NCBI GenBank assembly: GCA_017478725.1
Contig: JAFVDD010000042.1
Location: forward strand, 1 to 64,000
Direction: 5' to 3'
Origin: Paludibacteraceae bacterium
GTDB taxonomy: Bacteria > Bacteroidota > Bacteroidia > Bacteroidales > Paludibacteraceae
DNA: 64,000 bases
The stretch's first letter is position 1. The number at the start of each line of letters is the position of its first letter. This document shows positions 36,556 to 46,454 of this stretch, in pieces. Under the pieces are notes generated by a model, which ran no database searches, was not told the origin of the DNA, and worked only from the letters and a program-made list of their open reading frames with translations. A program made the translations under genes and the position numbers.

Positions 36556-38886
36556 ATGGAACAACAAAACAATAATACCAACAACGAGATCGATATCAAG
36601 AAACTGGTACGGGTAGTGCTGGAGCACTGGTGGTGGTTTGCCGCCGGAGTAGTGTGCTTCGTGGTATTGGGCATGGCCTACTATCTGCGCAAAGCGCCTA
36701 ACTGGACTACCGATGCCGCCATCATGATCCGCCAGAAAGACGGCGGTCTGGGCGACCAACTGGGAGCACTCAGTATGCTGGGTCTGGGCGGCAATACCAC
36801 GGTGGAAGACGAAGTGGTAGTGCTGTCCTCTCGCGGACTGCTCTATCAGGCGGTGGATGCCTTGGATCTGTGGGAGGCTACGTATGTCAAGGACGGTTTC
36901 CGCTGGCAGGGCGAGTTCGGCCAGCATGCAGTCAAGGTGGATTATCTGGAGCTGACCGAGGACGCGCAAATGCGTCCGTTCATCATCAAGATTAAACCTA
37001 CCAAATCCGGTTATAAGATCAAGACTAAGATGGGCTTTTTCAACCGTTCCACCCGGCGCGTCAAGACACTGGACGAGCCTATCGAAACGGGTATCGGTAC
37101 CATCCGCATCCATGCCAACCGCGTGTTGAGCAGCGATACTACCTATCGTGTGGTTCACTCGCGTCCGGAGTTGGTGGTGGCCGGCTATCGCAAGCAACTC
37201 AAGATAGCCCAGAACAAGAAGGAATCGAACATCATCAAACTGTCGATGCAGTCGCCTATGCCCCAGCGCGACAAGGCGCTGATCACTCAGGTGATTGAGC
37301 AATACAACCTCAATGCTATCGTGGACAAGAACATGATGGCATCCAATACCGCAGCGTTTATCGACGAACGTCTGGCGGTGATTACCAAGGAGTTGTCGGA
37401 AGCGGAAGAGGCTGTATCCAGCTACAAGGAGAGCAACAACATCGCCGATCTGGAAACCCAGGCGCAGTTGTTCATTCAGGCCAGCAGCGCCGAGCAAAAA
37501 GCGTTGGTGGAACTGGAGACCCAGCTGACATTGGTGGACTACGTGGATGATTTCCTGCGTGACGATACCAAACGCAGCAGCCTGATTCCGGCTAACATCG
37601 GTATTCAGGATGCATCGCTGGCATCCAGCATATCCGAATACAACACTATATTGCTCCAGCGCATGCGCATCATGCGTACGGCTACCGAGAAAAACCCGGT
37701 GATCGACCAGATAGACTCGCAGCTGAACTCCATGCGCCAGAATATCATAGCTACCATCGGTTCCGTGCGCGAGAGCCTGCAAATCCAGAAACGCAGCCTG
37801 CAGGCGCAGGACAACAAATACAACAGGCAGATCAAAGAGGCTCCGGAGAAACAGTTGGAGTACGAGCGTGCGATTCGTAACCAGTTGATCCGTGAGAAAT
37901 TGTATATCTTCCTCTACGAGAAACGCGAGGAGAACGCATTGGTGCTGGCGTCGTCGGCTATGCCCGCCAAGATCATCGATACTCCCCAGCGTGATGTGGA
38001 GAGCAAGACGCCCAAACTCACCAAACTGCTGATAATCTGTATCTTCCTCGGACTGATGTTCCCTGCCGGATTGCTGTATGTATATATGCTGTTCAACGAC
38101 CGCATTGATGATCCCAAGGATTATGAGCGCCGTGTCAAAGCACCGCTGTTGGGCAAGATCGCCGAGAACTCGCGCCATGAGCATATCGCTATCCGCGAGA
38201 GCGAATCTACGGTGTCCGCCGAGCTGTTCCGTTTGCTGCGTACCAACCTGCGCTATATGATTCCTTCGTCTATCAAATCACCGGTGGTATTGGTTACCTC
38301 CTGTGTCAACGGCGAGGGTAAATCCTATGTGTCCAGCAACCTGGCCTTGTCGCTGGCTATACTGGGCAAGAAAGTGGTGCTGGTAGGTCTGGACATCCGC
38401 AAACCGATGCTGGCGGAGTATTTCAAGTTGCCTGACAAAGGCCAGCTGTCGAATTATCTGGCAGACGACGATGTGCAGCTGGAGGACATCATCATTCCTT
38501 CCGGCGAGAACGGCAATCTGGATATCATTCCTTGCGGAATGGTGCCGCCCAACCCTGCCGAGTTGCTGCAGACCCAGCGTTTGGACGATCTGTTCGAGGA
38601 ATTGCGCAAACGGTACGACTATGTGATTGTGGATACCGCACCGGTTGCTCTGGTCAGCGATACTTATCTGCTGGGACGTATAGCCGATATCACCATCTTC
38701 GTCAGCCGCTTCAAATATACGCCGACCGAGATGATTGAGTATATCAACCAGGTGGTTGAGGACGGCCGTATGAAACGTATCGCTTGTGTGCTGAACGGCC
38801 TCAAGGGCTCACGCGGCGGCTACGGTTATGGCTATGGCTACGGTTACGGCTATGGCTATGGCAACGACAACAAAAAGAAAAAATAA
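36556..38886 (+). CDS. Wzc-type polysaccharide co-polymerase / tyrosine autokinase
   Basis: A 776-residue inner-membrane protein. TM1 (about 29-48), a Wzz chain-length domain, a long periplasmic coiled coil (about 250-450), TM2 (about 490-512) and a cytoplasmic BY-kinase domain are visible. The kinase shows Walker A CVNGEGKSYVSSNLA, Walker A' VLVGLDIRKP and Walker B YVIVDTAP. The C-terminus is a Tyr cluster of alternating Gly-Tyr followed by NDNKKKK, the expected autophosphorylation site. The Gly-Tyr stretch is coded by near-identical GGYTAY hexamers (about 38817-38862), so its length could change by slippage. It controls polymer length and export with the Wza-type protein. The topB start overlaps its stop (TAATG). 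Confidence 0.93.
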   Translation: MEQQNNNTNNEIDIKKLVRVVLEHWWWFAAGVVCFVVLGMAYYLRKAPNWTTDAAIMIRQKDGGLGDQLGALSMLGLGGNTTVEDEVVVLSSRGLLYQAVDALDLWEATYVKDGFRWQGEFGQHAVKVDYLELTEDAQMRPFIIKIKPTKSGYKIKTKMGFFNRSTRRVKTLDEPIETGIGTIRIHANRVLSSDTTYRVVHSRPELVVAGYRKQLKIAQNKKESNIIKLSMQSPMPQRDKALITQVIEQYNLNAIVDKNMMASNTAAFIDERLAVITKELSEAEEAVSSYKESNNIADLETQAQLFIQASSAEQKALVELETQLTLVDYVDDFLRDDTKRSSLIPANIGIQDASLASSISEYNTILLQRMRIMRTATEKNPVIDQIDSQLNSMRQNIIATIGSVRESLQIQKRSLQAQDNKYNRQIKEAPEKQLEYERAIRNQLIREKLYIFLYEKREENALVLASSAMPAKIIDTPQRDVESKTPKLTKLLIICIFLGLMFPAGLLYVYMLFNDRIDDPKDYERRVKAPLLGKIAENSRHEHIAIRESESTVSAELFRLLRTNLRYMIPSSIKSPVVLVTSCVNGEGKSYVSSNLALSLAILGKKVVLVGLDIRKPMLAEYFKLPDKGQLSNYLADDDVQLEDIIIPSGENGNLDIIPCGMVPPNPAELLQTQRLDDLFEELRKRYDYVIVDTAPVALVSDTYLLGRIADITIFVSRFKYTPTEMIEYINQVVEDGRMKRIACVLNGLKGSRGGYGYGYGYGYGYGYGNDNKKKK

Positions 38887-40838
38887 TGACAGTATGCGTA
38901 GCAGAGAAACCGTCGGTGGGTGAGTATATCGCCCGTGTGTTAGGTGCCAACCAACGCAAGAACGGTTATTTCGAGGGCAATGGCTATCAGGTCACATGGA
39001 CCTTCGGGCATCTCTGCGCGCTACTGGATCCCCAGGAATATACCGATCAATGGAAGGGCTGGAATCTGAGCACATTGCCGATGATTCCCGCCCGTTTCTC
39101 TATCAAGGTGCATGGCGATGAAGGCGTGCACCGTCAGTTCAATATCATCAAGAGTCTGATTGAGCAAGCCGACGAGGTGATCAACTGCGGCGATGCCGGT
39201 CAGGAGGGTGAACTCATCCAGCGCTGGGTCTATCAGAAGGCCGGATGCAAGTGTCCGGTCAAACGTCTCTGGGTCAGTTCGCTGACTGAGGATGCTATCC
39301 GCGAGGGATTTCAGGCGCTCAAGGACCAGTCCGCCTACCAGCATCTCTACGAAGCAGGGCTGATGCGGGCTATAGGCGACTGGCTGTTGGGTATGAATGC
39401 TACGCGCGCATATACTATTAGGTACGCGCGCGGAACAGGACGCGACCGTCAGGTGCTGTCGGTCGGACGCGTCCAGACACCTACGCTCGCGTTGGTGGTC
39501 AAGCGGCAGGCGGAGATAGAGCACTTTGTACCGAAGACCTATTGGGAACTGAAAACCACCTATCGCGATACCCTTTTTAGTGCGCAGATACCTGTCGAAG
39601 ACGGCGAGTATGCCATCACATCGGAGCAGCAGGGCGAGGAGCTGGTGAACAGTATCAAGGATCTGCCGCTCACAATCACATCCGTCGAGAAAAAGAAAGC
39701 CTCCGAGTATGCCCCCAAACTCTACGACCTGACGTCGCTTCAGGTGGATTGCAACCGGAAATATTCTTTCTCAGCCGAACAAACTCTGCAACTCATCCAG
39801 TCGCTCTATGAGAAACGTGTGACCACCTATCCGCGTGTGGACACCACTTATTTGAGCGATGATATCTACCCCAAAGTACCTGCCACGCTGGCGGGTATCA
39901 AGGATTATTTCCCGCAGGTGGAGCCTCTGTTGCCGCTCAAGGCGGACGGAGGGAAAGGGGCAGGCTCGCTGCCTAAGTCCAAGAAAGTGTTTGACAACAA
40001 GAAGGTGACCGACCACCATGCTATCATCCCCACGGGTGTCCGTCCGGATAATATCACAGCCGACGAGCGTAAGGTGTATGATCTGGTGGCGCTGCATTTC
40101 ATCGCGGCGTTCTATCCGGAGTGCGAGGTGAGCAACACCACCGTGCTGGCCAAGGCGGGAGAGATAGATTTCAAGGTGACAGGCCGCGAGGTGCTCAAGC
40201 CCGGCTGGAGGTCGGTGTTTGAGAAAGACCAAGAGCTGCCGGATAATCCGGAGGGACAGGAAAATCAGGAGCCTCAGGAGAACGCCAAATCCCTGCCGGC
40301 TTTCACCAAAGGGGAATCCGGGCCTCATACGCCGCTGCTGAAAGAGAAAACGACTACACCGCCCAAGTATTACACGGAGGCGACGCTGCTGCGTGCCATG
40401 GAGACCGCCGGCAAGACGGTGGACAACGACGAACTCAGAGAAGCGATGAAGGAGAACGGTATCGGCCGTCCCTCCACGCGTGCGGCAATCATTGAGAAAC
40501 TCTACCAGCGCAAGTATATCCAGAAACAGGGCAAATCCATCCGGGCTACGGATGTGGGGATAGACTTGATTCACACCATTATCTCGCCGCTCCTCAAATC
40601 GGCGGAGCTGACGGGTCTATGGGAGAAAAAACTGCGCGAGATAGAGCGCGGCGAATATACGGCGCAGCAGTTCCTGGACGAACTCAAAGAGATGACCGCC
40701 GGCGTGGTGTATGATGTCAAGGCGAACAAGGCCGGCATGCTCTGCCCCGTGTGCCGCCAGGGTACTGTTATCCGCGGCAACACCCGTTACGGATGTTCAC
40801 GCTGGCGCGAAGGTTGTACCTATGCAGAGCCGTTTTGA
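38886..40838 (+). CDS. topB: DNA topoisomerase III
   Basis: A 650-residue type IA topoisomerase beginning at the ATG that overlaps the wzc stop by one base. The open frame extends to 38784, but that part lies inside wzc. Toprim domain: AEKPSVGEYIARVLGA and the acidic motif NCGDAGQEGELIQRW. The catalytic tyrosine is in VTTYPRVDTTYLS (near 317). KVTDHHAIIPTG and GIGRPSTRAAIIEKL are conserved. A C-terminal four-cysteine zinc motif (CPVCRQGTV..GCSRWREGC) is complete. It decatenates and relaxes DNA through single-strand passage. Translational coupling to an exopolysaccharide kinase is unexpected functionally. Confidence 0.95.
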   Translation: MTVCVAEKPSVGEYIARVLGANQRKNGYFEGNGYQVTWTFGHLCALLDPQEYTDQWKGWNLSTLPMIPARFSIKVHGDEGVHRQFNIIKSLIEQADEVINCGDAGQEGELIQRWVYQKAGCKCPVKRLWVSSLTEDAIREGFQALKDQSAYQHLYEAGLMRAIGDWLLGMNATRAYTIRYARGTGRDRQVLSVGRVQTPTLALVVKRQAEIEHFVPKTYWELKTTYRDTLFSAQIPVEDGEYAITSEQQGEELVNSIKDLPLTITSVEKKKASEYAPKLYDLTSLQVDCNRKYSFSAEQTLQLIQSLYEKRVTTYPRVDTTYLSDDIYPKVPATLAGIKDYFPQVEPLLPLKADGGKGAGSLPKSKKVFDNKKVTDHHAIIPTGVRPDNITADERKVYDLVALHFIAAFYPECEVSNTTVLAKAGEIDFKVTGREVLKPGWRSVFEKDQELPDNPEGQENQEPQENAKSLPAFTKGESGPHTPLLKEKTTTPPKYYTEATLLRAMETAGKTVDNDELREAMKENGIGRPSTRAAIIEKLYQRKYIQKQGKSIRATDVGIDLIHTIISPLLKSAELTGLWEKKLREIERGEYTAQQFLDELKEMTAGVVYDVKANKAGMLCPVCRQGTVIRGNTRYGCSRWREGCTYAEPF

Positions 40839-40914
40839 CAACTCAAATTGGCAAAAAACCGTATAGGTGTATAAAAAGTGTCAATTATTACACATATAAT
40901 CCGATAAAAAGCAG

Positions 40915-40923
40915 TAATTTTGC
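40915..40923 (+). promoter_or_regulatory. -7 element upstream of the pectin-locus SusC
   Basis: TAATTTTGC matches the -7 consensus, but no TTTG is found 19-21 bases upstream (the sequence there is CACAT). This suggests an activator-dependent promoter. The leader to 41027 is about 100 bases and contains a GC-rich partly inverted stretch (CCCGCGTACTCGCG). Confidence 0.6.
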
Positions 40924-41026
40924 ACCCGTTGTTATCTCGCCCGCGTACTCGCGTGCTCGTGTGGGAGACAAAATCAGAAAAACGCTATCAATTATTTAAC
41001 TTTAAACAATACAAACAATTCTCTTT

Positions 41027-44000
41027 ATGAAACTGAATGTCAGTGTATTCCGTACCATGATTTTGTCAGCTTTGCTTTTTGTGGGCATGGCTGCTCAGGC
41101 TCGTGTGATTAGCGGAACAGTCAAAGACCAGACAGGCGAGACGATTATCTCCGCCTCGGTGGTTGTGAAGGGTACCACATTGGGTACGGTGACGGATTTT
41201 GATGGTAATTATTCCATCGATGTGCCGGCAGACGCCAAGGTACTTGTATTCTCTTACATCGGTATGGTGACTCAGGAAATTGATATCACCGGTGATGTGA
41301 TCAACGTAGTACTGAGCGAGAACTCCGAGGTGCTGGAAGAAGTGGTTGTAACCGGTTACGGTACCACCAAGAAACGCGACTTGGTGACCTCGGTAGCTTC
41401 GGTTAATGCAGACCAGTTGAAGGATATTCCTGTGGCTTCGGCAAGTGAGGCTCTGCAAGGTAAATTGGCGGGTGTATCGGTTACTACTACCGAAGGTAGT
41501 CCTGACGCAGATGTCAAAATCCGTGTCCGCGGCGGAACCTCTCTGACCCAGTCGAGTGATCCTTTGTATATCGTCGATGGATTCCAGGTTAGTTCGATTT
41601 CGGATATCTCACCGAGTGATATCCAGTCGATGGACGTATTGAAAGACGCGGCTGCTACTGCTATTTACGGTGCTCAGGGTGCCAACGGTGTAATTATCAT
41701 CACCACCAAGGATGCGGATAACAACGTGGACGACAAGATGCAAATCCATTTCGATTATACCGGTTATATGGGATGGAAGCAGATGGCTAAGAAATACGAT
41801 ATGCTGGATGTGGATGATTTCATCCTGCTGCAATACGAATATGCACATTACCGTGCGAAAGGCAATACGGCGAATATCCCGAGCAATTTCAACCAGTATT
41901 TTGATAACCGCTATGTGCGTTCCGGCAATGACAAGGATTCTGTACAGACAATATCTGAGATTCAGGATTATTGGCATGGCCAGAAAGTGACGGATTGGCA
42001 AGACGAAACCTTTGGCCGTCACGGCCTGAACAGCAACCACAGTTTTACGGTAAGCGGTGGTAACAAGGTGGCCAATTTCTCACTCTCCTACAACCGTATT
42101 GATGACAAGGGAATCATGTACGGCTCCGACTATGCACGTAACAACCTGAGTTTCAAGACTAAATTCAAACCCGTTAAGGACTTGACTATTAGTTTTACAG
42201 CCCGTTACTCGAACACCAATGTGCTGGGCTCCGGAACCAATACGGCGCAAGATGCCGGTTCTAAGACCGAGAGCCGCGTGCGTAACGCAATCGCTTATTC
42301 GCCGATCGAGCTGTTTGCCAAGGATAATGTAGCCGGTCTGGATGACTACGATTCCTTCGGATCACTCTATGACCCGATCACGACCATTGATCATAACTAC
42401 CGCAAGAAAGTGGACGATAAGTTCAACCTTCAGGGCTACGTTAGTTATAAGTTTGCGAAGATGTTTACGTGGAAAACAGAGGTGGGTTACGAAGGACGCT
42501 ATCAGAAACAAGACCGCTACTATGGTCCTACCACCTATTTCTCCCGTGCCGGTGACGGATTTACCTATGCCGGAGGTGCCGGTTACGGTCATATCGTAGC
42601 TACTGATGAAAAGACCAGCCGTTTCAAAAACACCAACACCCTTGAGTTTAAGAAGAACTGGGGAAATGAGCATGATCTGGGTATCTTGATTGGTGAGGAG
42701 ATGCAGATCCTTCATGGCGAGCTTCGAACCTATAATGGTTATGGCTACGACGCCAGCCTGACGGGTGACCAGGTCTTCAACTATATCGGTTCGGCTAAAG
42801 CTTATACCAGCAAGTCGTATGTCAATCCGACGGACAACATGCTGTCTTTCTTCGCTCGTGCGAACTATATTTTATTCAACCGCTATTACATTACGGCTAC
42901 GTTCCGTGCGGATGCTTCTACTCGTTTTACCAAGGGCAACCAATGGGGCTACTTCCCGTCAGCTGCTGTAGCATGGCGTATCATTGATGAGGAGTGGATG
43001 GCTCCGGCTCAGGATGTAATGTCCAACTTCAAGCTGCGCCTCTCCTACGGTTCGGTAGGTAACAACAACGTGGATCTGGGTTATCTCCGTCCGGAGTATC
43101 TGGCTTCTTCTACAGCATACAGCGAGGTGTTCTCCACCAAGTTGGCTGATGGCGGATCGGATGTGATAGCTGCCAACAACAAACTCAAATGGGAGACTAC
43201 CATCACCCGTGACCTGGGTATCGACTTCGGCTTCTGGAACGAGCGCTTGAGCGGTACTATCGACCTCTATTGGAATACCACCAAAGACCTGATCCTGAAA
43301 TACAAGATGGCTATCGGCGGTTATAACTACCAGTACCGCAATATTGGTTCTACGGATAACAAAGGTGTGGAACTCTCCTTAAATGGCGTTATTCTGGACA
43401 AGCGCGCCAAGAGCCTGAGTTATGGTTTGAGCGTCAATGCGAATATCGCGCATAACTACAACAAGGTGGTTGACCTCGGTGGTATGCAAGAGTACCTCGT
43501 TTCATCGGCTTGCTTCTCCTCCAACTACAACAACACCGACTACGAGTTCAAGCTCCGTCCGGGTGACAAAGTGGGTAATATCTGGGGTTACCAGACTAAT
43601 GGTTGGTACACCACTGACGATTTCGTTTCCTACAATCCGTCTAACGGACGCTGGTATGCTTGGAATGATGCCAATGAAGACGGCGTGATGCAATCTTCTG
43701 AGCAGAAGGCTGTCAATACAATCCTCGGCGAGGCTCGTCCGGGCATGACCAAGATTGTTGACCAGAACGGTGATGGTGTCATCAATGATGACGACCGTGT
43801 CATCCTGGGCAATACCCAGGCTATTGTCCAAGGCGGTTTCGGCTTGAACTTCAATATAGGAGGTGATAAATGGGGTAAGGTGGATCTGAGTGCGCAGTTT
43901 ACCTACAGCGTAGGCAACAAGGTGCTCAATCTCTCGGCTCTGGATTACGGAACTATCTTCGACAAATCCAAACTGCGTAACAACACTGCAGATGTGGCTT

Positions 44001-44440
44001 ATGGCGTGCGCTACTCGCTCTTCCGTCAGGACGGTACGTTCATCCCGTCTCAACATGTTGGTGCCAGTGGCAAGGTGGAGGGTGACGACTATGCGGCAAT
44101 GTCCGCTGTGTTGGCTGCTAACAATGCCAATGCCAGAACAGCCAACCCGATTAGCGACAATATCGCGCTGACCGACAAGTATGTTGAGGACGCTTCGTTC
44201 CTCCGTCTCTCCTCTCTCACTGTAGGATATTCGCTGCCCGACCGCTGGATCAACAAAGCGTATATTAAAACGGCTCGTATATTCTTCACGGCTTCCAACC
44301 TCTTCTGTGTAACTCCCTATTCGGGTGCAGATCCTGAGGTGGATACCCGCTCGAAAATCAATCCTCTGGCTACAGGCGTTGATTTCTCGGCGTTCCCCAA
44401 GAGCCGCGCGTTCAACTTTGGTATCAACCTTTCTTTCTAA
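41027..44440 (+). CDS. SusC/RagA-family TonB-dependent transporter (pectin locus)
   Basis: A 1137-residue outer-membrane importer. A signal peptide ends near MAAQA. The carboxypeptidase regulatory-like domain follows at once (RVISGTVKDQTGETIISASV, about 25-100), so there is no STN domain, in contrast to the SusC at 4246. The plug begins EEVVVTGYGTTKKRD and contains IRVRGGTSLTQSSDPLYIVD and LKDAAATAIYGAQGANGV. The barrel ends FNFGINLSF. SusD follows 29 bases later, then a PL1-type pectate lyase, so the likely cargo is a pectin oligosaccharide. Regulation is not by a FecI/FecR pair here; no regulator gene lies next to it. Confidence 0.96.
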   Translation: MKLNVSVFRTMILSALLFVGMAAQARVISGTVKDQTGETIISASVVVKGTTLGTVTDFDGNYSIDVPADAKVLVFSYIGMVTQEIDITGDVINVVLSENSEVLEEVVVTGYGTTKKRDLVTSVASVNADQLKDIPVASASEALQGKLAGVSVTTTEGSPDADVKIRVRGGTSLTQSSDPLYIVDGFQVSSISDISPSDIQSMDVLKDAAATAIYGAQGANGVIIITTKDADNNVDDKMQIHFDYTGYMGWKQMAKKYDMLDVDDFILLQYEYAHYRAKGNTANIPSNFNQYFDNRYVRSGNDKDSVQTISEIQDYWHGQKVTDWQDETFGRHGLNSNHSFTVSGGNKVANFSLSYNRIDDKGIMYGSDYARNNLSFKTKFKPVKDLTISFTARYSNTNVLGSGTNTAQDAGSKTESRVRNAIAYSPIELFAKDNVAGLDDYDSFGSLYDPITTIDHNYRKKVDDKFNLQGYVSYKFAKMFTWKTEVGYEGRYQKQDRYYGPTTYFSRAGDGFTYAGGAGYGHIVATDEKTSRFKNTNTLEFKKNWGNEHDLGILIGEEMQILHGELRTYNGYGYDASLTGDQVFNYIGSAKAYTSKSYVNPTDNMLSFFARANYILFNRYYITATFRADASTRFTKGNQWGYFPSAAVAWRIIDEEWMAPAQDVMSNFKLRLSYGSVGNNNVDLGYLRPEYLASSTAYSEVFSTKLADGGSDVIAANNKLKWETTITRDLGIDFGFWNERLSGTIDLYWNTTKDLILKYKMAIGGYNYQYRNIGSTDNKGVELSLNGVILDKRAKSLSYGLSVNANIAHNYNKVVDLGGMQEYLVSSACFSSNYNNTDYEFKLRPGDKVGNIWGYQTNGWYTTDDFVSYNPSNGRWYAWNDANEDGVMQSSEQKAVNTILGEARPGMTKIVDQNGDGVINDDDRVILGNTQAIVQGGFGLNFNIGGDKWGKVDLSAQFTYSVGNKVLNLSALDYGTIFDKSKLRNNTADVAYGVRYSLFRQDGTFIPSQHVGASGKVEGDDYAAMSAVLAANNANARTANPISDNIALTDKYVEDASFLRLSSLTVGYSLPDRWINKAYIKTARIFFTASNLFCVTPYSGADPEVDTRSKINPLATGVDFSAFPKSRAFNFGINLSF

Positions 44441-44469
44441 TACTCTAAATACTTAAAAGCAAACAGAAT

Positions 44470-46446
44470 ATGAAAACGTTTAAATATATAGCGATTGCAG
44501 CAGTAGCTATGGCGTTCACCGCTTGCGATTTCTTTGATTCGAAATCGCCCTCGGCAATGGATGCTGCTCAGGTGTTCTCCAATCCTAACAGTACGGAGCA
44601 AGTGATTGCCGGTGTATATGAGCAGTTCGGTCAGGACAAGTCTTTCCGTAACCGTCTCGCTTGTGGTTATCAGGGTATGAACACGGATGTGGAGTTTGGT
44701 AACAAGAACTCCGGTCGTGCCGAGTGGAATATTTATGCTATGACTCCTACCAGTGGCGACCTCTCAACGGCCAACGGTAAGGATCCCTGGGGTTATCTGA
44801 ATTCAGCTATCGAGCGCTGCAATAATATCATCGAGGGTATCGAGGAGTTCGGAGATACCGTCCTGACTGATGATGCCAAAAAGAAAGAGGAGGTCCTCAA
44901 AATGAGATATATGCTCGGTGAGGCTTATTTCCTCCGCTCGTTCTGCTACCTCCAGATGGTGCAGTTGTGGGGTGATGTTCCTGCCCGTTTCACATCGATT
45001 GCCAAGGATGAAGCCGGTATGAAAACCAAGAAATCCGACCGCACCAATGTTCTCGCACAATTGCGCATTGACCTTAAGAAGGCAGCAGAACTGATGCCTT
45101 GGTCCAGCGAGTGCCCCGGTACTGCTGCCAACTACACCGGACGTCCTTCCAAGGCGGCTGCCTATGCGCTCCTCGCACGCGTGGACCTGATGTATGCCGG
45201 CAAAGGTGTACGTCCCGAGTCTTGGAAAAACGGTCCTGTATTCTTGGTAGATGATGCATCCCTCCGTCAGGAACTCAATACCGAGGTGATGTGGGCATGC
45301 TCGCAAATCCTGAATAAGAGTGATGAAACGGCTAAATTCCAGACCAAGTACGAAGATATCTTCAAGAAGATTTGTGCCGATGAGACTAATTACTACAACT
45401 CGGAGGTGTTCTGGGAGATCGCTTTTGCGGATGGCAGCCGCGGACAAGTGCTGCAATACAACTGCACCAAGATGGACAAAGCGATTGGCGGTTTGAAGAA
45501 CAATGTAGGTGGTTCCAGCAACTCGTCAGTAGGTATCGTTCCTACTCTCTATTATGATTTTGAAGCCGCCGATGCACGTCGCGATGTAACGATGGCTCGT
45601 TATATCTGGGTGTATGATGATGGTTCGGAGTTCAACTCGGATCCCGCAAAAGTAAAGCAGGCATTCCCGCAGGTGGATGTGGCTAACAAGGAGAAGTTCC
45701 TCTATCAGAAACAAAATATGATCGGTAGCTGGTATGGCAACAAATACCGTGTGGAGTGGATGAAACGCGACCGTACGGGTAATGATGACGGTGTCAACTT
45801 CCCGATTATCCGTTATGCCGACGTGCTTCTGATGGCTGCCGAGGCTTCTATCGGCGGTATAGGCGGAGATGTGCCTGCCAACCTCTACGGCGTGGACGGC
45901 AAAGCTTGCTTTGATAAGGTACGCACGCGTGCAGGTGTATCCACCAAGCCGCTGACCATGGCGAATATCCAGGAGGAGCGCAAATTGGAGTTCACAGGCG
46001 AGTATCTCCGCAAATATGACCTTATGCGCTGGGGTATTCTCAAAGAGACTTTGGAGAATGCTCATGAGCGCTTGGCGAACATGCGTGCGCATACAGGCGA
46101 ATTTGCCGGACTCCAAGATACCCTTTACATTAAATATAAATATGTAGGGGATGAGTATAGTTCTTCTGCAAGTATCAAAGGGTTTGTGATCGACTCTGTT
46201 TATGGCCTCAATAAGGATGAATTGGGACAACCGTCCTATTATGATCCTGATAACGGCTGGAGAAAAGGCAATCTCTATAAAGGCTCGTCAGGCGAGCAAC
46301 TTGCCCCGGACAACTATATGCTTTTCGATCGCGAATATCCTGAACGCCTCAACGGACGTCAGTATTGGCCGATCTTCTCGGTGAACGTAGGACAGTCCGA
46401 GGGTGCCCTCTGGAATGATTACGACTACACCGATACCGGCGAATAA
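44470..46446 (+). CDS. SusD/RagB-family outer-membrane lipoprotein (pectin locus)
   Basis: A 658-residue lipoprotein with lipobox AFTAC (Cys 19), followed by DFFDSKSPSAMDAAQVF. SusD features are clear: GYLNSAIERCNNIIEGIEEF, YFLRSFCYLQMVQLWGDVP, IIRYADVLLMAAEASIGG and ERKLEFTGEYLRKYDLMRWG. It should form the lid of the SusC at 41027-44440 and bind the extracellular substrate. The gene is eight bases from the pectate lyase, which suggests one transcript. Confidence 0.95.
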   Translation: MKTFKYIAIAAVAMAFTACDFFDSKSPSAMDAAQVFSNPNSTEQVIAGVYEQFGQDKSFRNRLACGYQGMNTDVEFGNKNSGRAEWNIYAMTPTSGDLSTANGKDPWGYLNSAIERCNNIIEGIEEFGDTVLTDDAKKKEEVLKMRYMLGEAYFLRSFCYLQMVQLWGDVPARFTSIAKDEAGMKTKKSDRTNVLAQLRIDLKKAAELMPWSSECPGTAANYTGRPSKAAAYALLARVDLMYAGKGVRPESWKNGPVFLVDDASLRQELNTEVMWACSQILNKSDETAKFQTKYEDIFKKICADETNYYNSEVFWEIAFADGSRGQVLQYNCTKMDKAIGGLKNNVGGSSNSSVGIVPTLYYDFEAADARRDVTMARYIWVYDDGSEFNSDPAKVKQAFPQVDVANKEKFLYQKQNMIGSWYGNKYRVEWMKRDRTGNDDGVNFPIIRYADVLLMAAEASIGGIGGDVPANLYGVDGKACFDKVRTRAGVSTKPLTMANIQEERKLEFTGEYLRKYDLMRWGILKETLENAHERLANMRAHTGEFAGLQDTLYIKYKYVGDEYSSSASIKGFVIDSVYGLNKDELGQPSYYDPDNGWRKGNLYKGSSGEQLAPDNYMLFDREYPERLNGRQYWPIFSVNVGQSEGALWNDYDYTDTGE

Positions 46447-46454
46447 TCTGCTTT

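Noticed and set aside
35659..38184. 841-codon open frame on the minus strand opposite wza and wzc
   Set aside because: The plus strand codes for clear Wza and Wzc homologues with motifs across the whole stretch; the antisense product has low-complexity His/Gln/Leu composition and no recognisable domain.
38784..38885. Upstream extension of topB
   Set aside because: It overlaps the Gly-Tyr coding end of wzc in another frame; the family starts at MTVCVAEKPSVG.
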